Positions 1-5,250 of a stretch of DNA of 5,521 nucleotides are shown here, one piece after another; the stretch's first letter is position 1, and each line of letters opens with the position of its first letter. The stretch is from Solirubrobacteraceae bacterium (GTDB taxonomy: Bacteria > Actinomycetota > Thermoleophilia > Solirubrobacterales > Solirubrobacteraceae): contig JALOLQ010000122.1 in assembly GCA_025455895.1 (NCBI GenBank), positions 1-5,521 of the forward strand. Reading direction: 5' to 3'. Below the pieces are notes generated by a model. The model did not search any database, had not been told where the DNA came from, and saw only the letters and a program-made list of their open reading frames with translations. A program made the position numbers and the translations under genes.

Positions 1-931
1 GATCGGCGCCGAGGGCACGCGCGCCGCGCTCGGCGGGCGCCCCGTGCACCTCTTCCACATCGAGGGCTGCGGCGGCGGGCACGCCCCCGACCTGCTCTCC
101 CTCGCCGGTGACGCGAGCATGCTCTGCTCCTCGACGAACCCGACGGTGCCGTTCGGCGTCGGCGCCGAGGCCGAGCATCGCAACATGGTCGCCGCGGTGC
201 ACCTGCTCGAGCCGGGCGTGCGGCCGGGAGACGCGGAGATCCTCGCCGACCGCGTGCGCGCCTCGACGATGGCCGCCGAGGGCGTGCTGCACGACCTCGG
301 GGTGATCCCGATGACGTCCTCGGACTCCCAGGGCATGGGCCGGATCGGCGAGGTCGTGCGCCGGATGCTCCAGAACGCCGCGCTGATGAAGGCCCACCGC
401 GGCGCCGACGACGCGAGCGGCCACGACAACGAGCGCGTCCTGCGCCACCTCGCCAAGGCGACGGTCAACCCGGCGATCACGCACGGCATCGCCGACCACG
501 TCGGCTCGCTGCAGCCCGGCCGGCTGGCCGACTGCGTGCTCTGGCAGCCGGCGCTCTGCGGCGTGCGGCCGGAGCTCGTGCTGAAGGCCGGGCTGCCCGC
601 CTGGGGCGCGGCGGGCGACGGCAACGCGACGACGATGCTCGCCGAGCCCGTCCGCGTCGGCCCGCAGCTCGCGGCGCTCGGGGCGGCCCCGGGGCGCTCC
701 TCGCTGGCCTTCCTCTGCGCGGCGGCCATGGACGCGGAGCTGCCGACCACGCGCGAGCGCGCCGAGGTCCGCGGCTGCCGGGAGCTGTCGGCGCGGGACA
801 TGGTGCGCAACGACCACCGCGGCGAGATCCGGGTGGACCCGCGCACGTTCGAGGTGACGCTCGACGGCGAGCCCGTCGCCGCGCCGCCGGCGGCCGAGGT
901 GCCGCTCAGCGGGCGCTACCTGCTGGGCTGA
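1..931 (+). CDS. ureC: Urease alpha subunit (UreC-like), divergent; C-terminal part only
   Basis: Catalytic subunit of a nickel urease (urea to ammonia and carbamate, cytoplasmic). The gene is cut by the left edge: the frame is open from base 2 and gives 309 residues, just over half of the roughly 570 usual for UreC. The GTG at 44 is internal. Compared from memory with Klebsiella UreC numbering, the fragment has the Ni ligand His272 (56-58) in FHIEGCGGGHAPD, flap His320 (200-202), Arg336 (251-253) and the Ni ligand Asp360 (323-325) in TSSDSQGMGR, and it ends in the usual RYLLG-type C-terminus. The other Ni ligands (His134, His136, Lys217, His246) lie outside the window. Flap residue Cys319 is Val (197-199), and AGGGH is CGGGH. 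These features recall a divergent actinobacterial urease-like UreC lineage rather than the classical enzyme. No urease accessory gene (ureDEFG) is visible. Family assignment is firm; true urease activity is uncertain. Confidence 0.93.
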   Translation, partial: IGAEGTRAALGGRPVHLFHIEGCGGGHAPDLLSLAGDASMLCSSTNPTVPFGVGAEAEHRNMVAAVHLLEPGVRPGDAEILADRVRASTMAAEGVLHDLGVIPMTSSDSQGMGRIGEVVRRMLQNAALMKAHRGADDASGHDNERVLRHLAKATVNPAITHGIADHVGSLQPGRLADCVLWQPALCGVRPELVLKAGLPAWGAAGDGNATTMLAEPVRVGPQLAALGAAPGRSSLAFLCAAAMDAELPTTRERAEVRGCRELSARDMVRNDHRGEIRVDPRTFEVTLDGEPVAAPPAAEVPLSGRYLLG

Positions 932-949
932 GGGCGGCTCGGGCTCAGC
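927..949. terminator. Inverted repeat across the ureC/ispG convergent stops (possible bidirectional terminator)
   Basis: Perfect 6-bp arms GCTGAG (927-932) and CTCAGC (944-949) flank an 11-base centre. They include both TGA stop codons, which face each other across 13 bp. Three of the six pairs follow automatically from having TGA stops on both strands. There is no T-tract on either side, so this is at best a weak hairpin terminator and may be chance in GC-rich DNA. Confidence 0.3.
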
Positions 950-2216
950 TGCGCGTGAAGCGCCGGCCCTGCACGGGCGAGACGTCCTCGCTGAGCCGGA
1001 CGCCCGCCGCGGCGAGCACGTCCTCGCCGCCGCCCGAAGCCTCGCTGGCGGCATCCTCGAGCGCCGCGAGGCGCTCGGGCGTCATCGCCTCGGCGTCCTC
1101 GTTCTCCGCCAGCCACTGCGCGGCCTCGGCGGCCTGGCGGGCGTCGCGCACGACGGTCTTGCCGGCCGCGTAGTAGCGGTCGATCTCGGCGAACAGCTCG
1201 TCCACGAGCCGCTCGGTCGGGACCTTCTTCAGCGGCTCGCCCTTGGAGAAGATCATGCCCGCGTCCTTGGCGCCGGTGATGCCGAAGTCCGCGTGGCGCG
1301 CCTCGCCGATGCCGTTCACCGCGCAGCCGAGCACGGAGACCTCGATCGGGTCGGCGTAGGCCTCGAGGCGCTGCTCGATCTCGGCGACGACCGAGTCCAT
1401 GTCGAACTGCAGGCGCCCGCAGGTCGGGCAGGCGATGAGCACCGGGCCGCGCTCGCGCAGCTTCAGCGCCTTGAGGATCTCCCAGGCGACCTTCACCTCC
1501 TCCTCGGCGTGGAAGGTCGAGAGCGAGATCCGGATCGTGTCCCCCACCCCGTCGGCCAGCAGCGTCCCCAGGCCGACGGCCGACTTCAGCGAGCCGGCCC
1601 ACTTCGTGCCGGCCTCGGTCACGCCGAGGTGCAGCGGGTAGGGGATCCGCTCGGCGAGCAGCCGGTTCGAGGCGATCGTGTTCGGCACGCTCGTGGACTT
1701 CATCGAGACCTTGAAGTTCGTGAAGTCCAGGCGCTCCATGAGCTCGACGAACTCGGTCGCGGCGGTGACGAGCGCCTCGACCGGGTTCGTGTACTCCAGC
1801 TCGCGCAGGTGGCGCGGCAGCGAGCCCGAGTTCACGCCGATGCGCATCGGGGTGCCGAGGCGGTTGGCGAGCGCGACGACCTCGGCGACCTTGTCCGGAC
1901 CGCCGATGTTGCCGGGGTTCAGGCGCACGCACGCCGCGCCGTTCTCGAGCGCCTTCAGCGCGAGCGTGTGGTTGAAGTGGATGTCGGCGATGATCGGGAC
2001 CGGGGACTGCGCCACGATCGTCTTCAGCGCCTCGGCGTCCTCGTCACGCGGGACGGCGACCCTGATCACGTCCGCGCCCGCCTCGGCGCAGCGGTGGATC
2101 TGGCTCATCGTCGCCGTGAGGTTCGCCGTCTCGGTCTTCGTCATCGTCTGGACGGCGACCGGGGCGCCGCCGCCGATCGGGACGTCGCCGACGTGGATCT
2201 GACGCTGCGAGGCCAT
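945..2216 (-). CDS. ispG: 4-hydroxy-3-methylbut-2-enyl diphosphate synthase, flavodoxin/ferredoxin type (IspG/GcpE)
   Basis: Converts methylerythritol cyclodiphosphate to HMBPP in the cytosolic MEP pathway for isoprenoid precursors, using a [4Fe-4S] cluster and reduced flavodoxin or ferredoxin. The 423-residue product starts MASQRQIHVGDVPIGGG. The N-terminal TIM-barrel carries IADIHFNHTLAL (76-87), RLNPGNIGG (98-106), RIGVNSGSL (125-133) and LGVTEAGT (207-214). The C-terminal reductase domain has cluster ligands Cys263 and Cys266 (CPTCG), Cys298 (GCAVNG) and Glu305 (GIGE). The start at 2216 is chosen because conserved sequence begins within a few residues of it and a TACACT box lies 6 bases upstream. 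An in-frame start at 2303 would add 29 unconserved residues and run into the divergent gene. The tail beyond about residue 365 is an Ala/Glu-rich extension, making the protein longer than the E. coli (372) or M. tuberculosis (about 387) enzymes. Transcribed alone here, away from the M50 protease gene it usually follows in actinobacteria. Confidence 0.97.
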   Translation of the reverse strand: MASQRQIHVGDVPIGGGAPVAVQTMTKTETANLTATMSQIHRCAEAGADVIRVAVPRDEDAEALKTIVAQSPVPIIADIHFNHTLALKALENGAACVRLNPGNIGGPDKVAEVVALANRLGTPMRIGVNSGSLPRHLRELEYTNPVEALVTAATEFVELMERLDFTNFKVSMKSTSVPNTIASNRLLAERIPYPLHLGVTEAGTKWAGSLKSAVGLGTLLADGVGDTIRISLSTFHAEEEVKVAWEILKALKLRERGPVLIACPTCGRLQFDMDSVVAEIEQRLEAYADPIEVSVLGCAVNGIGEARHADFGITGAKDAGMIFSKGEPLKKVPTERLVDELFAEIDRYYAAGKTVVRDARQAAEAAQWLAENEDAEAMTPERLAALEDAASEASGGGEDVLAAAGVRLSEDVSPVQGRRFTRS

Positions 2217-2222
2217 GTGCTG

Positions 2223-2228
2223 AGTGTA
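2223..2228 (-). promoter_or_regulatory. Putative -10 box (TACACT) of a leaderless ispG promoter
   Basis: On the minus strand TACACT is followed by six bases (CAGCAC) and then the ispG ATG at 2216. It matches TATAAT at four of six positions, including the key TA...T. Such a box 6-7 bases ahead of a start codon is the typical arrangement of leaderless actinobacterial transcripts, and there is no Shine-Dalgarno sequence between box and ATG. No convincing -35 hexamer is visible. Confidence 0.45.
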
Positions 2229-2258
2229 CGAGCGCCCGCGCCCGGAGGATGGCGCGGA

Positions 2259-2264
2259 TAGGCT
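2259..2264 (+). promoter_or_regulatory. Possible -10 box (TAGGCT) for the hydroxy-acid oxidase gene
   Basis: TAGGCT lies 10 bases ahead of the ATG at 2275, which would give a transcript with almost no leader. Only three of six positions (TA...T) match consensus, and no -35 is seen. The alternative reading is that GGAGG at 2244-2248 serves as a ribosome-binding site, but it is 26 bases from this ATG, too far to work. Weak call resting mainly on its position. Confidence 0.22.
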
Positions 2265-2274
2265 CCGCGGCGCC

Positions 2275-3345
2275 ATGGCCGAGCCGCCCGCCGACCCCGT
2301 CAACCTCGCGGACTACGCGGCGCTCGCCGCCGCCGCGCTGCCGGACGGCCCGCTCGGGTACTACGCCGGCGGCGCCGGTGACGAGCGCACGCTGCGCGAG
2401 AACGTCGCCGCCTGGGAGCGCCGGCGCCTGCGTCCGCGCGTCCTCGTGGACGTCGGCGCGGTCTCCGCGGCGACCACGGTGCTCGGCACGCCCGTCGACC
2501 TCCCGGTGCTCGTCGCCCCCACGGCGCTCCAGCGCATGGCCCATCCGGACGGCGAGCCCGGGATGGCGCGCGCGGCCGCGCGGTCCGGGACGGTGATGAC
2601 GATGTCGACGCTGGCGACCTCGACGCCCGCCGAGGTCGCCGCGGCGGCCCCGGGCGCGCCGCGCTGGTACCAGCTCTACGTGACGCGCGACCGCGGCGTC
2701 TCGCGGGCGCTGCTCGACAGCGCCGTCGACGCCGGCTTCACCGCGATCGCCGTGACCGTGGACGCCGCGGTGCCGGGGCGCCGGGAGCGCGACCACCGCA
2801 CCGGCTTCCGCGTCCCGGGCCACCTCGACATGCCCGCCGTCACGGCCGCGCTGGGCCGCACCGCGGGCGTGACGGTGGAGGACTTCTTCTCGATCGTCGA
2901 CCCCTCGCTCACCTGGCGCGACCTCGAGCGCTTCGCGGCCGACTCACCCGTGCCGGTGCTCGTGAAGGGGATCCAGACCGCCGAGGACGCGGCGCTCGCC
3001 TGCGAGCACGGCGCCGGTGGCGTGATCGTCTCCAACCACGGGGGCCGCCAGCTCGACGGCGTCGCCGCCACCGCGGACCTGCTCCCGGAGGTCGTCGAGG
3101 CGGTCGCCGGGCGCCTCGAGATCCTCGTCGACGGCGGCGTGCGCCGCGGGACCGACGTGCTCGCGGCGCTCGCGCTCGGTGCCCGCGCGGTGCTGATCGG
3201 GCGCCCGGCCCTCTGGGGCCTCGCCGCGCGCGGCGAGGACGGCGCCGCGGACGTGCTCGCGATGCTGCAGCGCGAGGTCGAGAACGGCCTCGCGCTGCTC
3301 GGCTGCCGCACGCCCGCGGAGGTCACGCGGGCGCACGTGGCCTGA
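2275..3345 (+). CDS. FMN-dependent alpha-hydroxy-acid oxidase/dehydrogenase (glycolate/lactate oxidase family)
   Basis: Oxidises an L-2-hydroxy acid to the 2-keto acid through FMN in a cytoplasmic TIM barrel; 356 residues against 369 for spinach glycolate oxidase. Family catalytic residues, matched from memory to the spinach enzyme, are all present: Tyr30 (GYYAGGAGDE), Tyr135 (WYQLYV), Asp163, Arg170 (PGRRERDHR), Lys231 (LVKG), His255 and Arg258 (SNHGGRQLD). The FMN phosphate is held by DGGVRRGTD (286-294) and IGR (308-310). Spinach Trp108 corresponds to Leu113 (STLATS), as in flavocytochrome b2, so the enzyme is probably not a dedicated glycolate oxidase; lactate or another hydroxy acid is plausible, but the substrate cannot be read from sequence. 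The variable loop around 183-200 is short. There is no membrane segment or signal peptide. The ATG at 2275 is preferred; an in-frame GTG at 2224 would overlap the ispG promoter box. Divergent from ispG, convergent with the acyl-CoA synthetase, so not in an operon with either. Confidence 0.93.
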   Translation: MAEPPADPVNLADYAALAAAALPDGPLGYYAGGAGDERTLRENVAAWERRRLRPRVLVDVGAVSAATTVLGTPVDLPVLVAPTALQRMAHPDGEPGMARAAARSGTVMTMSTLATSTPAEVAAAAPGAPRWYQLYVTRDRGVSRALLDSAVDAGFTAIAVTVDAAVPGRRERDHRTGFRVPGHLDMPAVTAALGRTAGVTVEDFFSIVDPSLTWRDLERFAADSPVPVLVKGIQTAEDAALACEHGAGGVIVSNHGGRQLDGVAATADLLPEVVEAVAGRLEILVDGGVRRGTDVLAALALGARAVLIGRPALWGLAARGEDGAADVLAMLQREVENGLALLGCRTPAEVTRAHVA

Positions 3346-3362
3346 GCGGCGCCGCGGGCTCA
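3343..3362. terminator. Inverted repeat across the oxidase/acyl-CoA synthetase convergent stops
   Basis: Arms TGAGC (3343-3347) and GCTCA (3358-3362) span both stop codons and the whole 14-bp gap. The centre contains a second, overlapping palindrome, GCGGCGCCGC (3346-3355). There is no T-tract. This may slow or stop transcription from both sides, but three of the five arm pairs are forced by the facing TGA codons. Confidence 0.28.
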
Positions 3363-5162
3363 GCCCGCGTAGAGCGCCTCGATCTCGTCCTCGTACTTCT
3401 CGCCGATCGGCTTGCGCTTGAGCTTCATCGTCGGCGTCAGCTCGTCGCCGCCCGGCAGCCAGTCGCCCTCGATGATCCGGAACTTCTTGATCTGCTCGAC
3501 GCGGGCGAGGTGCTCGTTGGCCGCGTCCACGCCCCGCTGCACCTCGGCGACCACCTCGGGGTGCACGGCCAGCGCGGGCAGCGAGGCGTCCTCGATCCCG
3601 TGCTGGGCGGCGAACGCCGCCGCGAAGTCGGGGTCGAGCACGATCAGCGCCGTGTTGTAGGGCCGGCGGTCGCCGATGCAGCAGGCCTGGCCGATCAGCG
3701 GGCTCGAGGACTTCACATGCGCCTCGATGTTCGCGGGCGACATGTTCTTGCCGGCCGCGTTGATGATGATCTCCTTCTTGCGGTCGACGATCTTCAGGTA
3801 GCCCGCGTCGTCGAACTGCCCGATGTCGCCCGTGTGCAGCCAGCCGTCGGCGTCGATCGTCTCCGCGGTCTGCTCGGGCTTGTTGCGGTATCCGAGCATC
3901 ACGATCTCGCCGCGCACGAGCACCTCGCCGTCCTCGGCCAGGGTGATCTCCACGCCGGGCGCCGGCGGGCCGACCGTGCCGATGCGCACGGCCCCGGGCG
4001 GGTTGACGCTGCCCGCGCCGCAGGTTTCCGACATCCCCCACAGCTCGCAGAGCGGCAGGCCGATCGCGTGGAAGAACTCGAGCACCTCGACGGGGGTCGG
4101 CGCCGCGCCGACGTTGATCGTGATCACCTGGTCGAGCCCGAGCATCGCGCGCCAGGCGGCGAACGTCTCCTCCCCGGCGGCGGCCCGCTCGGCCACGTCC
4201 GCGGGGACCTCGGCGCCCGCCTGCTCGAGGCGCACGCGCTCCTTGGCCGCCGTGAGCGCCTCCTGGACGCGTGAGCGGTCCTCGTCGGGCATCCCGGCCA
4301 CCGCGGCCTCGAGGCCGCTCTTGAGCTTCTCCCAGATGCGCGGCACCGCGAAGAACCACTGCGGGCGGACCTGCGGGAGCACCGCGATCACCGCGCGCGG
4401 GTCCTCGCACGAGACGACCTCCATCCCGTAGACGATCGGGAGGTAGTGATGGGCGGCGCGCTCGGCGATGTGGGCGGCGGGCAGCCAGGAGACGACGCGC
4501 GAGCCGGGCGGGAACTGGACGATCTCCTCGATGCCCCGCACCGCGCTCAGCAGGTTGCGGTGCGCCAGCTCGACGCCCTTCGGCGGGCCGGTGGTGCCCG
4601 AGGTGTAGATGAGGGTCAGGACGTCGTCCGGGCTCAGCTCGGCGACCGCGGCGTCGGCGTCGAACGGCGTGCCTGAGCCGGCGACGTCCGCGAGCGGCGT
4701 CGTGCCCGCGGGAGCGCCCTCCTGCGGCGGGTCCACGAGCAGCACGTGCTCGACGCCCGGGAGCTGCTCGCGGGCGGCGAGCACCTGCGGGAGGAACGCC
4801 TGCTCGGTGATGACGACCTTCGCCCCCGAATCGGAGACGACGTAGGCGATCTGGTCAGGCGTGTAGGTCTGGTAGATCGAGAACGGCGTGCCGCCGGCGG
4901 TCACCACGGCCAGGTCGGCGACGTGGAACTCGGGCCGGTTGACGAGCATCAGCGCGACCGTCTCGCCGCGCTGCACCCCCAGGGAGCGCAGGCCGCCGGC
5001 GAGCGCGTCCACCCGCTCGAGCAGCTCGCCCCAGGTCCACGACACGTCGCCCGCGCGGTCGCGGATCGCGACCTCGCCGGCATGGCGGCGCGCCGTGATG
5101 CGGAATGCCTCGGCGATCGTCGCCGCGTCCTGGGCGCGCTCGGGTGCCACGCTGCTCTCCAT
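3360..5162 (-). CDS. Long-chain fatty-acid--CoA ligase (AMP-forming), FAA1/FadD15-like
   Basis: Activates fatty acids with ATP to acyl-AMP and then acyl-CoA, feeding beta-oxidation or lipid synthesis. The 600-residue protein has the ANL-superfamily motifs in order: phosphate-binding loop YTSGTTGPPKG (186-196), WLPAAHIAER (226-235), WGMSET (375-380) contacting the adenylate, WLHTGDIG (441-448) with ribose-binding Asp446, hinge DRKKE (460-464) followed by GKNMSP (471-476), and C-terminal PTMKLKRK with probable catalytic Lys580. Length and the WLP-AHIAER and YNTALIVLD blocks point to the long-chain FAA1 type rather than short-chain ligases. There is no signal peptide or membrane helix; probably cytosolic and peripheral. 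The ATG at 5162 is chosen over an in-frame upstream start at 5219 because a strong AAGGAGGA lies 7 bases before it, and the added 19 residues would be encoded by the leader. Lies 85 bp downstream of the M50 protease gene on the same strand; the palindrome and stem-loop between them suggest its own regulation. Exact chain-length preference is unknown. Confidence 0.94.
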   Translation of the reverse strand: MESSVAPERAQDAATIAEAFRITARRHAGEVAIRDRAGDVSWTWGELLERVDALAGGLRSLGVQRGETVALMLVNRPEFHVADLAVVTAGGTPFSIYQTYTPDQIAYVVSDSGAKVVITEQAFLPQVLAAREQLPGVEHVLLVDPPQEGAPAGTTPLADVAGSGTPFDADAAVAELSPDDVLTLIYTSGTTGPPKGVELAHRNLLSAVRGIEEIVQFPPGSRVVSWLPAAHIAERAAHHYLPIVYGMEVVSCEDPRAVIAVLPQVRPQWFFAVPRIWEKLKSGLEAAVAGMPDEDRSRVQEALTAAKERVRLEQAGAEVPADVAERAAAGEETFAAWRAMLGLDQVITINVGAAPTPVEVLEFFHAIGLPLCELWGMSETCGAGSVNPPGAVRIGTVGPPAPGVEITLAEDGEVLVRGEIVMLGYRNKPEQTAETIDADGWLHTGDIGQFDDAGYLKIVDRKKEIIINAAGKNMSPANIEAHVKSSSPLIGQACCIGDRRPYNTALIVLDPDFAAAFAAQHGIEDASLPALAVHPEVVAEVQRGVDAANEHLARVEQIKKFRIIEGDWLPGGDELTPTMKLKRKPIGEKYEDEIEALYAG

Positions 5163-5169
5163 CGTCTGA

Positions 5170-5177
5170 TCCTCCTT
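5170..5177 (-). promoter_or_regulatory. Ribosome-binding site of the acyl-CoA synthetase gene
   Basis: AAGGAGGA on the minus strand, with 7 bases between it and the ATG at 5162. This is a near-perfect Shine-Dalgarno sequence at ideal spacing, and it fixes the start at 5162 rather than the upstream in-frame start at 5219. It is the only strong Shine-Dalgarno I found correctly placed ahead of a start codon in the window. Confidence 0.85.
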
Positions 5178-5186
5178 CGACGCCTC

Positions 5187-5207
5187 CGGGCGGTGGGGAT
5201 CCGCCCG
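5187..5207 (-). other. GC-rich stem-loop in the leader of the acyl-CoA synthetase gene
   Basis: On the minus strand CGGGCGG, a 7-base loop ATCCCCA and CCGCCCG form a perfect 7-bp all-GC stem. It lies after the M50 stop codon and ends 9 bases before the Shine-Dalgarno sequence. No U-tract follows, so it is not a classical intrinsic terminator. It could separate or attenuate readthrough from the protease gene, protect the 5' end of the downstream message, or be chance in GC-rich DNA. Confidence 0.4.
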
Positions 5208-5226
5208 CTCCGCGACCACCCGAAGG

Positions 5227-5250
5227 TGACGCGTGCGTCAGCATACGTCA
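5227..5250 (-). promoter_or_regulatory. Candidate operator: 14-bp palindrome plus a third half-site upstream of the acyl-CoA synthetase
   Basis: On the minus strand TGACGC-AC-GCGTCA (5240-5227) is a perfect palindrome with 6-bp arms and a 2-base centre. A further TGACG (5250-5246) lies 5 bases ahead of it and includes the M50 stop codon. Between the half-sites, TATGCT (5245-5240) resembles a -10 box (four of six positions), so a bound protein would block it. A 2-base loop is too tight for a useful RNA hairpin, which favours a DNA-binding site for a dimeric regulator. Fatty-acid genes are often controlled by TetR- or GntR-type repressors with sites of this size, but the actual regulator is unknown. 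Confidence 0.42.

Noticed and set aside
916..1932. 338-codon minus-strand open frame inside ispG in another frame
   Set aside because: Same-strand frame shadow of ispG, extremely Arg-rich, no motif.
1293..2261. 322-codon open frame on the plus strand opposite ispG
   Set aside because: It lies entirely antisense to a well-supported ispG; its Arg/Leu/Asp/Val-heavy composition is what a high-GC shadow frame gives, and it has no recognisable domain.
2251..2274. Imperfect GGCGC...GCGCC inverted repeat just ahead of the oxidase start
   Set aside because: Only 5 paired bases before a mismatch, in DNA so GC-rich that such repeats are expected by chance.
2249..2596. Small open frame starting right after GGAGG at 2244-2248
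   Set aside because: It is out of frame with, and overlapped by, the hydroxy-acid oxidase; its Arg/Ser/Pro-rich sequence is a frame shadow. The GGAGG is probably incidental.
2944..4410. 488-codon minus-strand open frame overlapping the acyl-CoA synthetase and the oxidase
   Set aside because: An Arg/Gly/Ala-rich shadow that crosses two genes with strong family motifs; no conserved domain and no ribosome-binding site.
5163..5219. 19-residue N-terminal extension of the acyl-CoA synthetase starting at 5219
   Set aside because: It would be translated through the stem-loop and the Shine-Dalgarno sequence that clearly serves the ATG at 5162.
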